Assembly: GCA_954871525.1 (NCBI GenBank)
Contig: OX940862.1
Span: 35,208,232 to 35,272,231 of the forward strand
Length of the DNA stretch: 64,000 nt
Reading direction: 5' to 3'
Origin: Parietaria judaica
Taxonomy: Eukaryota; Streptophyta; Magnoliopsida; Rosales; Urticaceae
A program made the translations under genes and the position numbers. Under the pieces are notes generated by a model, which was given only the letters and a program-made list of their open reading frames with translations, did no database searches and was not told the origin of the DNA. Each line of letters starts with the position of its first letter. Position 1 is the stretch's first letter. Of the stretch, positions 12,368 to 24,045 are shown in pieces.

Positions 12368-13540
12368 TCAGAAGATGTCAAGAATCTCCAAGATGAAGCC
12401 GTTGCAGAGAGGGCAGTTGCCTCTGCTCACCCACAGCTCCCTCGAGCACAGCCTGCAGAACGTGTGCCCGCACGGGATGAACGCCGCCCCCTTGTGCCGC
12501 ACCATGCACACGCAGCAGTTCCGCGCCACCGCGTTCCCGGGCCCCGCCACCGCCTCCTCCTCCTCGTAATCCTCCTCCTCCTCCTCATCGTTCATCGTGT
12601 ACCTCGACCCCACGAACCCCATCTGCCGGTCCGTCTCCTCCAGCAAATCCATCAGCGACATCCTCACCGGGGCAACCGAATCTTCCGACGCGACCGCTGG
12701 CGGAGAATCGGATTCCGATTCCTCTGCTACGTTCTCCGCGGCTTCCTGTGCTGCGACGGCCTCGCGCGCGGATAACGACCGCTCTTCCGCCAATACCACG
12801 GAGAGGCGGCGCGGGCCGACAGAGGGTGCGGGCAGAGAGTCGCCGCCGGCGGTGATATCGTCTGTCTCGGGAGAGAATCGCGTGGAGTGCCGGCGCGACA
12901 CCTGGGGCCGGAGTGTGGGGCGGCGGTTGGAAGTAGCGTCCGGGCCGACATTGTCGTCGCTGTCCGCGGTCGGGTCGGAGGCAAACGACGTGTTGGGCCC
13001 TAACCGGCACGAGCTTCGCCGCGAGATCTGCGGGCGGAGAGGCCGCGGCGGGGATTCGTCCGAGCGCGGTGGCGAGTCGGCGAAGAGGCTCCCGACGGAG
13101 TTCCGGCGCGAGACCATGGAGCGGCTGGTCGGGATAATGAGATCGGAGGTCGGGACGTGGACGGAGGAGGTCCAGTTGGCGCCGGAGCCGGAGCGGTTGA
13201 GGCTGAGGCGGTCCTTGAAGGACCGCCACGACCGCCGGTCCCGGCTCGCGGCTAAGGCGAAGCCCTTGCAGGAGCTGGCCTTGGGGTCTTCGTCCCGGAT
13301 GATCTCCAGCAAGGTCCGACTCGACATCTCCGGCGGAGAAGGAGCAGTCTCCGGCGGCGGCGTGTTCAAGGCCGAGGCGGCGGCGGCGGCGAGCTTCTGC
13401 TGGCTGAGGATGTCGTCGAGCGTGAGGCCGGAGAGGTCTCGGCCGTCGGCGGCGAGGGCGGACATGTGGTCGAGGAGGGTGATTCTTGGTCGGGGCTCGG
13501 GGTGAGCCCGGAGTCCTCCTCCTCCTCCACCACCTTCCAT
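12368..13540 (-). CDS. RING-type E3 ubiquitin ligase, C-terminal C3HC4 finger, intronless
   Basis: A single 390-codon frame. The first 340 residues are low-complexity and rich in Ser, Arg and Pro, with an acidic run (EEEEEDYEEEE) before the finger. The C3HC4 RING occupies about residues 342-380: CCVC, then CGHTFC, then CRLC and CPLC. It ends near the C-terminus, followed by a hydrophobic tail (ILEILDIF). Such proteins recruit ubiquitin-charged E2 enzymes; the substrate cannot be told. The start at 13540 follows a Met-Glu-Gly-rich N-terminus. Base composition (GC-rich) contrasts with the AT-rich surroundings but is typical of intronless plant RING genes. A TATA-like box lies about 150 bp upstream. 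Confidence 0.9.
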   Translation of the reverse strand: MEGGGGGGGLRAHPEPRPRITLLDHMSALAADGRDLSGLTLDDILSQQKLAAAAASALNTPPPETAPSPPEMSSRTLLEIIRDEDPKASSCKGFALAASRDRRSWRSFKDRLSLNRSGSGANWTSSVHVPTSDLIIPTSRSMVSRRNSVGSLFADSPPRSDESPPRPLRPQISRRSSCRLGPNTSFASDPTADSDDNVGPDATSNRRPTLRPQVSRRHSTRFSPETDDITAGGDSLPAPSVGPRRLSVVLAEERSLSAREAVAAQEAAENVAEESESDSPPAVASEDSVAPVRMSLMDLLEETDRQMGFVGSRYTMNDEEEEEDYEEEEAVAGPGNAVARNCCVCMVRHKGAAFIPCGHTFCRLCSRELWVSRGNCPLCNGFILEILDIF

Positions 13541-13690
13541 GGGAGAAAGAAAAGCTTTCTTCAGTCAAGAAATTCAGACATCAACAACGACCGATGAACT
13601 CGGAGAGAGATTTTGTATGAAATTCTGATGAGATCGGATACATTTGTGGTTGGTTTTTGTGATTTTGAGATGTCTTGGAACAGGTGTCCA

Positions 13691-13700
13691 TATTTATATA
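13691..13700 (-). promoter_or_regulatory. TATA box of the RING gene
   Basis: On the minus strand this reads tatataaata. It is followed by about 150 bp of leader before the start codon at 13540. Spacing suggests transcription starts near 13660. Confidence 0.5.
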
Positions 13701-13702
13701 TA

Positions 13703-14690
13703 TATATGTGTGTGCGTCAGTATAATATAAGTATACAACTGTACAAAACACATATTACAAGTTTTATATAGGGTGATTTTCAACAATTTTTAATGCAACG
13801 TAAATATAATACGCTCTAATAATAAGTAGAAATTATAACTTAAATTAAAACTTTTAATAAAAAATCAATTTAATAGAATTTCAAAGGGTGCGTTCTGAAT
13901 TTTTTTAATACTAACAATATTTTAATAAGAAATGTATGAATTTAAATAAATAAATAAATAAATAAGAAGAGCAAAATGGTGAGATTCTGCGTTCATAAAA
14001 ATAAAATATATAATCTACATTCTACACATTTTTATGAATTTTTTTAATTCTTGATTATTATAATTATAAAAATATATTTTTGGGGAGGGGACCAATGATT
14101 TTTTCCCTTCAGTTGCTATTCAGAGAGAAATCAGAGAAAATGACAAATTACAGAAACAACCTCCTCCTCAAAAAGTGAAGTAGTTTGGCATATGTTGTAG
14201 ATGATAAGATAAAATATTATAAATAAATAAAAAAAAAAAAAAAAAACTTGAAGAAGGATAATTGAGGAAAAAGTATCTAAATTTATTTACAATGTTGCAG
14301 CATATTTTTAATTTTCCAATTACGTCGAATAAGTAGGAAAAAGTCATAAAAATTTACAATATTTTTCAATTGACTATGTCTGTTGTGTCTCAGTTAACGT
14401 CAAGCTTTTTGAAGAGACACATACGACGGAATCAATCAAAAACTCCAATTTCACGGTTTTAGGTACTTTCTGAGGGCTGAATCGAAGGTCGGGAACACGC
14501 TGCGTATCTAGAAAACCTTAAATACTTTCGCCGTAACAACTATCGAAAAAGAAAAAGGCAAAGCGGGGAGTTGGAAGAACAAACAAGGTCGAGATCTGCC
14601 AAAAGCGTCCAAAAGAGAAGCCTCGAAATCCATAGAGATGAAGACAAGAAAACGAACACACACTGGAAAAAACATTGGATACCTTACGTT
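13703..14690. other. AT-rich intergenic DNA upstream of the RING gene
   Basis: No gene recognised. Contains an (AAAT)n run near 13946-13968 and a poly-A run near 14229-14246. Confidence 0.5.
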
Positions 14691-14970
14691 GAGCTTGCTT
14701 CAGATTGATTTGAGGCACAGACTTCAACAATCACTTCGCTGAGATCGCAGAGACAAAAGCTTCACACTCTCTGTCGGAAACAATGTCCTTTTCAGAAACA
14801 GAAAATGATAATATATTCAGAATTAATCTGTTATCTACGTTGTTTGTTTTTTGGAAATCTCTCTCTCTCTCTTCTGTCTTGCTTGTTGTTTGTGAGGAGA
14901 GAGAAATGGAGGGAGCGAGTCTCATGGGGAGACATGGAAAAGAAGGTCACTTTAGTTTATATAGTCCCCT
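14690..14970 (-). promoter_or_regulatory. Promoter-like block with leader and splice donor but no recognisable coding region
   Basis: Read on the minus strand, there is a TATA box (ctatataaact, about 14956-14966). About 70 bp later comes a purine/pyrimidine-rich leader with a GA repeat (agagagagagagag, near 14859-14873), then a donor-like caacgtaag near 14689-14697. This is the arrangement of a plant core promoter plus a first non-coding exon. Downstream frames (14518-14730, 14731-14925) show no domain. It may be a distal alternative promoter of the RING gene, a lncRNA promoter or a gene remnant. Confidence 0.35.
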
Positions 14971-15158
14971 TCTTTTCGGGTCTATTATTTGTGGATGCTT
15001 GGATTTTTTTTTTTTTTTTTTTTTGGGTTAAATATACTTATTTATTATCTTCTTAATTCTATCATCAATTTGTTTACGATGGCGAGCTACATCAAAGTTT
15101 TAAATATCGAAACTAGTGAGAAGAAAAAAACAATAGTTTTGTTTTTATGGTTTACCGA

Positions 15159-15478
15159 TAGTCCCCAAAATCCCCTATTGGATTAAACCCGGATATCCCA
15201 AAAAAAAAAACTCGGATACGGATATATCCGTATCCGGATATTACGCAACCCGGATATCAAAATATCGGGGTTTAAAAAAAAATTGATCTGGGCCGTTAGA
15301 TCATCAAGATCAACGGCCCAGAAAATATATTTAATTAAAATATTAAAAAAAACAAAACCCGGATCCAGATATATCCGGGAATTTTTTCCCCGGTCTCGGA
15401 TGTATCCGTATCCGGGTTTTCGAAAAAAAAAAAAAAAAAAAAAAACGGATGGCATTTTGCCATACATTTTGGGGACTA
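15159..15478. mobile_element. hAT-like MITE with 8-bp target duplication
   Basis: A 320-bp element with termini tagtccccaaaat / attttggggacta, flanked by perfect tttaccga copies at 15151-15158 and 15479-15486. The inside consists largely of repeated cggatat/atatccg palindromic words and two long A runs (about 15200-15210 and 15424-15445). There is no coding capacity. Confidence 0.85.
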
Positions 15479-15874
15479 TTTACCGATGAGTTTATAAAAA
15501 ATTAAGTAAAAATTTATATCGAAATAAGAGTTAAAATTGTAATTTGATGTGAATTATACATAATAAATAATAATTAATGGATTTACACCAACGCGATAGT
15601 TCTATTTTACGGTTTGCCGATGGTAACATAAACATGTATACCGACGACAAGAGTATCAAAAAAGAAAAAATTACTGACATTCAGTTGTAATCTTATATCA
15701 AAATAAGAATTATAATTGTAATTTGATATGATTTATATATAATAATTAATGAAACGACAATCACGTCTGACTTGATTAATTCGAAGTTAAATAAGTAGAA
15801 TACGATCATTGGGCCATCGCGCTTCCGATTTGTTGCGTTGTATCTTGAAACGTGGTGATTCAGAGGCCAAGTGA

Positions 15875-16494
15875 TGTAGGTTATGGCCGAACCGGAAATT
15901 ATATATGTGGGGTACTCAGGTAATGACCCGAGACTATAACAAACTCAACGGGCCCAATTGGGCCCGAGCATTAATTATGTCAAAAACATAATTAATCCAT
16001 TAGATAAAAAAACAAGGTACTATAAATACCTGTTTATATCATAAATTAAAACATAATCCTAAAATACAAGTCGGAGAGAATTCGAGCCCCCCTCCATTGG
16101 AACTCGAATTTTGGTTTTTCTCCTGGTTCTTCATTGGTTCATCGTCTAAGTACCGACAAGGATGTAACCTATCCTCCGAGGTACTTTTCGGTCATCAGAC
16201 GTTCTCGCATTGACGTGATGGACGACAGAGGCACGGTAATTGGCGTGCTAAATCCCGGAGCCAGAGAAAGATTCGGCCAAGCCCTAAAATCGGTAAATCC
16301 CGGAGCCAGAGAAAGATTCGGCCAAGCCCTAAAATCGGTAAAAGTGTGCGTTTTTTGGTACTGTTGGCATAAGTACCAAAGTTCGGTAATGTTCCTGAAA
16401 CGATCTCTTAATTTTCGATTATAGATCTATATTGTTCGATGATATCTCGTGATTTCTGCCTCGAAATTGGAAAAAGTCATCGAAAAACCCAACA
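15875..16494 (+). mobile_element. Solo LTR, 620 bp
   Basis: Starts tgtaggttatgg and ends cccaaca, with a perfect 5-bp duplication agtga at 15870-15874 and 16495-16499. A TATA box (tataaata, 16021-16028) sits about 150 bp in, on the plus strand. No second LTR, primer-binding site or polyprotein follows. The internal region was therefore lost, most simply by recombination between two LTRs. Confidence 0.85.
16250..16339 (+). repeat. Perfect 45-bp tandem duplication inside the solo LTR
   Basis: The 45-bp unit starting aaatcccggagccagagaaa occurs twice without a gap (16250 and 16295). Being a multiple of three, it keeps a 15-residue reading frame, but the surrounding open frame lies within an LTR and is not a host gene. 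Confidence 0.9.
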
Positions 16495-16499
16495 AGTGA

Positions 16500-17313
16500 G
16501 ACTCTCATAATATGTCAAGCGTTATGTGCCATATATTTATGTAATTAAAGTATTAAACAAGTAACACGGCCAATGGTTTTTTATTCTTACTTTTTTTTTA
16601 AATATAGTTTTTCATAATATTTTTTAATAACAAGTAATAAATTTAGACCACTAGATTGGTCTGACTGTCCAAATTAATTAGAGGTTAAAAAAATAAAACA
16701 AGACATTTCGACGTTAGGTTAAGACTTACAAAAAAGTGAAGAAAAAAAATTATAGATTTAATTTCCATATCCTCGTATTTACATTTACACCTTACCATGT
16801 GGAATGGGCGTGTAATAAACACTGAAGAGTAAATTCTAACGACTCGTCAATAATATTTATGGAGATATCCGTTGATGAATCATGTATATCGTATGATTAA
16901 GAGTTAATGACTTATAAATTATTAATTAATAAGTACGACTTTTAGCATCGTCGAGTTCAAATAGACCAAGTGTGTTCCTTGATGACCCATTATTACGTGT
17001 TTAATAACCTTTGACAAATTTAATTAACATAATTAAGCATGCTTTTGTACTTATATCCACCGACATTAATCCTACTTTACTCATTTATACATTATTATAT
17101 ATGCTCATAATTCATACAACTGTCAGCTATATATTAAATTTATTATTATCATTAGAATGGAATGATACTAATAACTATCAACTATATTAAATTTATTATA
17201 CAACTTAGTACACACGTAAGTATTCAATTTTGTTGTTGAACGATTATTTTCGTTGCCCAACCAAGGAAACAATTCCAATTTATTTTGGACGTTTATGATA
17301 ATTTAGAGCCATA
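16500..17313. other. AT-rich intergenic DNA
   Basis: Nothing recognisable between the solo LTR and the next hAT-like element. Confidence 0.5.
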
Positions 17314-17321
17314 CATACAAC

Positions 17322-18625
17322 CAAGGATTTGAATGCCGTTTTTGCCGATAAATCGTTTGCCGTTATCGACGGAGTAATCGTTTGCTGATGGATTTATCGA
17401 TGGAAAACCTATAAAATTTATCGTTTGCCGTTACCGAAACTTATCGAACTTATCGATGGATTAATCGCTTATCGATAAATTTATCGATGGAAAACTTATA
17501 AAATATTTTCATATATATTTTCATACATAAAATATTTTTTATAACATAAAATACTATATGTATATTTTCCTTAATAATTGAAAAACATCAAATTACAAAA
17601 CAAATTATGTCAGAATCACAGTATCAGAATTATATACAATGTGCAAAATGAAGTTACATATGAAAAACCAAAGAAATAGCTCAATTTGACCAATTTCAAA
17701 AAAAATATTTACTTTTCCCGTAATAAGGTTGCAATTCGGGAAAACGTTAAATTAGATATAATTATATCAACCTCACATTTTATAAGTTATTAACAATGTT
17801 ATAAAATGATTTTACATAAAAAAAAAGACTAACTAGCTTAACTTAACTAATTTTCAAAAAATATGTACTTTTGCCGCAATAAGGTCATAATTCAGAAAGA
17901 CATCAATTACAAAAATAATTATGTCAAACTAAAAGTTTCTTAATTATATACAATGTTACAAAATGAAATTACACAAAAAAAATTAAAATATATCTCAAAT
18001 TCACTATTTGTAGGAAAATTGGTATTTTTGTCGCAATTAGAAATAATTTGCATAAACCCTTAAATTTAACCCAAATCTGAAAAAAATCAATAATCACGCA
18101 AACCATCTTGATTCATCTATATTCCATCATATAATTTAAAAAAAAATCAATTTCAACAACATTTGATTCAAAACGTAAAATGTACAATTAAACTAATATG
18201 AAACTCAAATGTTACCTTTCATTCAACCTAATAGCTTTCTAAGTAACTAATACAAATATAGAATAAAAATATGAAAAATTGACATGATTCATACATATAC
18301 AACATTTAAACATCAAAACGCTAAAGATCTACTAAAAAAAACCCTAAAAATACATTTAAATTTTGAAATTAAAAGAAGTTGGAACTTTTGCCGCAAAAAA
18401 AGAAAAATTTATACCAGGGTTGACTTATCGTTTTTGACCGAAAAGTAGCTTGCTTTTCGAGAAAATACACTTGATAAGTTTGAGAGATAAGTGACTTGCT
18501 TTTCGAATCGAAAAATCGCGATAAGTATAAAAAGATAACGATTAGAGGAGATAAGTTACCGAGAAGTGGTTTTCAGCGATAAATCGCTCGATTATCGCTC
18601 GATTATCGCGAAAATCGAAACCTTG
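17322..18625. mobile_element. Non-autonomous hAT-like element, CAAGG...CCTTG family
   Basis: Termini caaggatttgaatgccg and aaaatcgaaaccttg, with a perfect 8-bp duplication catacaac at 17314-17321 and 18626-18633. Its length (1,304 bp) and ends match the element at 9427-10735. Subterminal regions are packed with degenerate ttatcgataaat/gccg words. The core (about 17580-18060) holds three diverged tandem copies of a 150-190 bp unit, each with a phrase like acttttgccgcaataagg. There is no transposase. Confidence 0.85.
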
Positions 18626-18879
18626 CATACAACAATCTACCAATTTATTATATAATCGATTTTTTTTTCTTTCTTTCTCTTGGACTGTAAGTTGGGTCGT
18701 TGAAGCTGTAATTGATTCTTAATGATCAATTCACTGTTTAAGATAGTTTTAGAGTTTAATAATTTTGGAACATATATTTTTAATTCAAGAAATATGTGAA
18801 GATAGCTAGTGATTTTTTATTAAGATAAGATTTTCAATTAAAAAAAAAACAAAGAATAGTCTCACACTAAAAGAGAGCT

Positions 18880-21660
18880 AACCCAAATGGCATCGAAATA
18901 ACAACCCGCTAAACTTAAACAAGAAGCCTATACGACCAATGCATGAGCGACCGAATTATAATCTCTATGTACAAAAGAGAATGAGACATCACGAAACTCA
19001 TCGCTAAGGCTTCGAATGTCGTTTGTGATTGTGCCGAGATCGTTATATAATTGGGGTTTACATAATGCTTCCATCACGATCTTAGCATCAGATTCAATGA
19101 TGAGCTTATCGAGCCCATGAGCACGTGCCACCAACAACCCTGCACGAATAGCCATAGCCTCTCTCACCGCTACCAAGGTGCAACCACTAAATTTTTTCTC
19201 CAAAAATGTCAAAACAAGTCCCTCGGCGTTTCTGAATACCCTGCCTAATCCAACCTTCATTCCTTGGATCGCCGCATCAACGTTCAACTTAATGGATAAT
19301 GACGGAGGAGGCAACCAAGAAGAAATTCTTTTTCCAATCTGATCATTAACGGTATTATCATCACTATATTTATGTAGCGCTTGAAACTCGCACAACATTG
19401 ACGAGGAGCAACCAATCAACAAGGTTGCAGTCGAACATTTGTCTCCAAAAACTAGATGGTTTCTTTCCTTCCAAATGTACCAACAAAGAATGGCTAAGAA
19501 TGTTGGACATGTGTGTCCTTAAACAAGATATTTTATCCCTTTGTAAAAGATTATGACAAGTCGTTGAATAAAGATGATGCTTATTATGATAATCTTATTA
19601 TAGTTTCTGGTAGAGTAAAATAGAATGTTTGATTCCTTAGTTCATGAAAGATGCAATTATGTTATTATTATCACAACAGAGTCAATGTGAGGAAGAATTA
19701 ATAATCATAATAAATGAACTTAAAATGTCCATGACCTGATCAACTGGGTGGGAGCCCATTAATCGTACAAGGTCATTAATGTGACTAAGTGATAATCCTA
19801 TTCTGGATTTTGTGTGTGTCACACTTACTAGAAGTGCATTAAGTATGAAGTGTCTTCATATTGGACTGGACCTGACTTAAATTCCGGAAGTTATCATATA
19901 AGACCGTCACTGATAACTTGGAGTTGAGTCACTAGTAGATGATCAAATGGATATTCGATCTAAGTCCTGAGTGATCTTGAGTCCAAGCTGCTGACTTGAT
20001 TGTTCTTTGATTTAACCGTTAAAGAACACGAAATATTACAGCTGTTCCCAACACTATTATTTTGGGAACATGATAATCAGCAGTAAGGATAGCTTGGTCA
20101 TAGATATGGGCATCACACAGCTCTCCTTAGAGTGATGATGATTCCCTTGATTGTCGGTGGTGAGAAGTGAGAGATACCCATGCGCAACTTATGAATCGAA
20201 ACCATAAGTGGGTTACTCATGATATTGCTGACTGAGTCAAGGATGAAAATACAATGAGGGGCATAACGGTAAAAACCGCCTGCTCATTTATGAATCATCA
20301 AGTGAAAGATCAATAACCAGAATTTGATTGTATCAATGGACACCCTGCTATTATAAAGGGAATAATATATACCGTATCACTAAAGAGTGCAGCCTCGGGT
20401 CTATAGTGGAATCACTTCGAGGTTTGACGAACAACTAGCAGTTCGTTGGAGCTTAAGTGATACGGGTCCATGGTCCCCAGGATAGCTCCGTAACGGATGA
20501 TACGTACGTGATTAAGATACATTCTGGATAATGTTTAATCATTTGGCTTGACTTATAAAACTGAAAGGTCTGTGTTAGACATCAGATAGTTTTATCGTTG
20601 GCGTGGCAAAAGTATCATATTTTGGTACACGAAATTAACTGACAAAAAAGAAAGTTAGAATTTATATTTTCTATCAGCACCATGTTGTTGGAAATTAAAT
20701 TCTAAGCAGCTTTGCTTTTTGAACCAAGTCATTTCGACTTACGGTTAGTGATTTATGGATTTTCTAAGTTTGTGATCGGTTCGATAAACTTTGAAATTAA
20801 ATCACATGTCACGAATTTAAATGATGGTGTGGCACCATGACATTTTCATGTGTGATATTGAGATCAGGATTTATTAATATAATTTAATTATTTGGATTTA
20901 ATTATTAATATCTTATTAATAATTAATAGATTTATGTTAATAAATGAATATATATATTAGGAGACTATTTCTCCGGAAGCTTAAAAAGAACCATCAGTTA
21001 AAGTTTTGCGACGGAGTCCTGCCGGCGAAGCCCACGCTTCGGTACGAGGATTCCAGGAGAATATCCTGGAAGATCACGGGAGATTCCCTCAGCACCGGCG
21101 GAGCCCTGCCTGATTCAGAGCGCGCAGCCGGAAATCGTCAAACGAGGTACGGCCTTATGCATTGGGTTAATAAATGCAAACATTTACTGCTTTCTATTTA
21201 TTTCCTATTATGACTAGTTTATTAATAATGAGTTATGAATATTAAATTGCATAATATTTATCAGATCTTGGGATATGGATATTATCCGATATTCGGACCG
21301 TTGTTTGGATAACAAGTTTTTCCGCTTTAAAATAATTTTTTAAATGTTACCCTGACGGTTCGGACGTATAAATCGTGATAATTATACGGAATCCGAGACG
21401 TGATTTCCAACAAAGCATTCAAAAATTTGTTGAGGAAAGCTAGAGACCAAGAAGGATATATACATTGGCAAAGTGCATGTATTTTTTTGGTTATATACCT
21501 TGAGAGGAAGTTGGTGACGGTTCTACACAGCGAGCGACGTGTGACAAGTGATCAAGTCGTGGAATTGGGTTTCTCTTTCATTTCCACACCTCGAGCACTT
21601 GCAATCGAGTTGGATACCTTTACGGATCATATTTCCCCGCGTAGGGAGTTCTAAAAAAAG
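18880..21660 (-). pseudogene. LINE (L1-type) 3' end fragment, split by a solo LTR
   Basis: Two pieces on the minus strand belong together. The upstream piece (about 21413-21655) encodes a degenerate zf-RVT-type segment with LPTRGNMIRKGIQ and a CxxCG pair, broken by a stop. The downstream piece (18928-19500) runs from an IWKERNHLVF motif into an RNase H domain with LNVDAA and ESDAK motifs. Together they give the order zinc-knuckle, linker, RNase H seen at the 3' end of plant L1 elements. The 1.9-kb LTR at 19501-21412 interrupts the linker. No reverse transcriptase is left, so the copy is 5'-truncated and dead. Confidence 0.75.
19501..21412 (+). mobile_element. Long solo LTR, 1,912 bp, inserted in the LINE
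   Basis: Starts tgttggacatgtg and ends gatttccaaca. Flanking 5-mers are aagaa (19496-19500) and aagca (21413-21417), a target duplication with one mismatch. A TATA-like ttataaaggg at 20351-20360 divides a U3-like left part from R/U5. No coding region or primer-binding site is present. The length would be large for a plant LTR but not unknown (some Copia lineages). Removing it joins two halves of one LINE frame, which supports the borders. Confidence 0.75.
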
Positions 21661-22146
21661 CGTGCCGCATTAAAAAATTTAAATTTTATTCGAAACGCAT
21701 TAGTTCCAATTTTTTTCTCGACCAGCCCGTGTTGCAATTATCAGCTTGGTTCATATATAATTCTTCATAGTAAGCCAGTTTTTAAGCCGAGTGAACTAAG
21801 AAAACATTTTTTGGGTCAAAATGTCAAATTCATTGGTCGGGATTGGGTCGAAGGCTCAATCGCATATTTTCGATAATCTCTACTTCGAGATCTAAAAAGT
21901 AACGCCAGAATAGTTAGTGAATTTCGCAATCTAAAAATAAATAACAATTTTATTTTTGCTATTACCTGATTTAATATATATATATATATATATATATATT
22001 GACCACCAATTTTCTATGATAGATAACCTAAACTTCACATGACTCGAATCTTTTTATTATATTTATATGTGCATATTATAATTATTTCTACATTTCTTTA
22101 TCAATTTGCGTGTTCGTACATGCCATGTCTAATGCCTGCCACATCA
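21661..22146. other. AT-rich intergenic DNA
   Basis: No gene seen. A (TA)n run lies at about 21977-22000. Confidence 0.5.
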
Positions 22147-22155
22147 TTCTTTTTA

Positions 22156-22496
22156 GGGTAAACTGCGGCTAATGTATTCAATATTTGATCTTTTGCGAAT
22201 TATGTACCCAATGTTTATTTTTGGTGGCTAATGTACCAAATGTTTGATCTGTTAGATATTTTCGTGTTTTCCGTTAGTTGACCGTTAGAGAGTTATCATC
22301 CTCTACATGTACACTTTTTGTATTTTTTGACATAACTCACTCATTTTTTGTCCAAATTTTATGCACGACCTATGGTTAGAAAGATAAGAGATAGATCTAC
22401 AACTTTGTTGTTTTAAGATTTGTAAAATAAGTTTTAAAAAAATACGAAACTTCAAATACAACGTAGTTTACATTTTATATTAGCCGTAGTTTACCC
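22156..22496. mobile_element. Mutator-like MITE, 341 bp
   Basis: Termini gggtaaactgcggctaatgt and attagccgtagtttaccc. Flanking 9-mers ttcttttta (22147-22155) and ttcttttca (22497-22505) match at 8 of 9 positions. The ends belong to the same terminal-motif group as the elements at 2450, 25403, 29816 and 49309. Confidence 0.8.
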
Positions 22497-22505
22497 TTCT
22501 TTTCA

Positions 22506-24040
22506 TGGTCAACTGCTTAAATCTTGATGTATTTGTTAAACAATAAACATATGATAAAGCTTTATTTCATATAAAGAATAATTGTGATAAAATATTCATT
22601 TTATAAAGTAGCAACGACATATTATCAAATTTTTAATTACATTGATTAAATACCCAGATTTATATAATTTATATTTTCAATTGGTTTATTTCTCATATAC
22701 GTATGCTTCTGTTAATCATTTAGATATTTAGTTAACACAGTTAAAAATATAAACACTTTAGTCGCAATTGGTTTTATTTGGCATAATTTAATTTTTTAAA
22801 CTACTTTTAGATTCAGCTTAAAAAGAAGAAGAAAAAAAAATTGTATTTGGTAAACTGTTATAAAATAGGTGTCGATGGTAACAAAAATTGATTTAGCGTT
22901 TTGTAAAATAAATATATTTGAATAAAAAGACTAAAATAGACTAATAATTTAACCTTTTCAACTTTTATACAAAACAAAAATTGTTTTTACTTTTTTTTTG
23001 TAATTTTTTTTTTGCCAACCACTAAAGTTTAATTTATTCTAAAAACAAAAATAAAATGTTTTAATCTCAACAACACACAATTATATCTCTTAATCAATTT
23101 AAAAAAGAGCAAATATAATGAAAGGTTGGTAATAGTTAGTAATTTAGATAGCATGTGCTTTAATGATAAGTGGTGAGGGGAAGATATGATTTGCTGAAAG
23201 TTAAAAGTTCAAACTATCATTATTTTATCCTTAAAAAAAATATCATTATTTTCTTAATATATATTTAATCCTGGCCATACTATGTTAGCTAATCCCCTCA
23301 CTTCCTGGACTAGTTGTGGCCATTATTATTTATGATTATTTTTTATTTTTTTGACATATTAAAAAAAAAAAAAAAAAAAACACTTTCGAGGGCGCTTATA
23401 ATAAAAGCATAGGTTAAAAGCCTTTGACCGGAAAATAATTTATAGTTTACTAAACCACTACATATATTCAATTGAGAACCGACATAATATTTATATACAA
23501 CAAGGTTATAAAATTCACGAAACAAATTGCAAATCATACCAAAAAGAAAGAGGAGTCATTGGTGTTTACTAAGCTCTTGAAATTTCTTATTTTTCGACAG
23601 GAATATTTACATAAAAATTTAGAAAAAAATAGCAGCACATTTTCAAAAAAATAAATATATTTTTTTTTCCCGATTTTATCTTAAAGGTGTGAATCCGTAT
23701 GTAGTCAATTTATTTTATTAGTGACATTAAATATCACATGTTAAGCTCAAAATATTCGATTTTAACTTTTTTTTAAGGGAGATTCGATTTTAACTTCTTC
23801 TTCTTCTTCTTCTTAATTTCAAAATCGTTTAGTAATATGAATCAATTTGATTAAAAAAAATAACCTTTAAAAATTAATATTTTAGCTTTTGTCCAAAAAT
23901 AATTATTATATTGGGCTTTGCAATGCTTATTGGGCCTCGAGTCCATACAACAGATGGACTAGATAGTCCATACTCCATACAGCACATGAAGTGGATTTTA
24001 ATTTTGCAAAATTATGAAAAAAAGAGATCGATTTTTTTTT
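22506..24040. other. AT-rich intergenic DNA
   Basis: No gene recognised. Contains homopolymer A/T runs (for example about 23360-23378) and a short CTT microsatellite near 23796-23813. Confidence 0.5.
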
Positions 24041-24045
24041 TACAG

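Noticed and set aside
12597..13505. 302-codon open frame on the plus strand opposite the RING gene
   Set aside because: It mirrors the GC-rich, low-complexity RING frame. It shows no domain, and the minus-strand frame has the RING finger.
14518..14925. Two short minus-strand frames as a small protein gene
   Set aside because: They have no homology that I recognise. The sequence looks like a leader with a splice donor, not a coding exon.
16134..16424. 96-codon frame with a perfect 15-residue repeat
   Set aside because: It lies wholly inside a solo LTR with a 5-bp target duplication, and the repeat is explained by the 45-bp DNA duplication.
20944..21213. 89-codon plus-strand frame
   Set aside because: It lies within the R/U5 part of the 1.9-kb solo LTR and has no domain.
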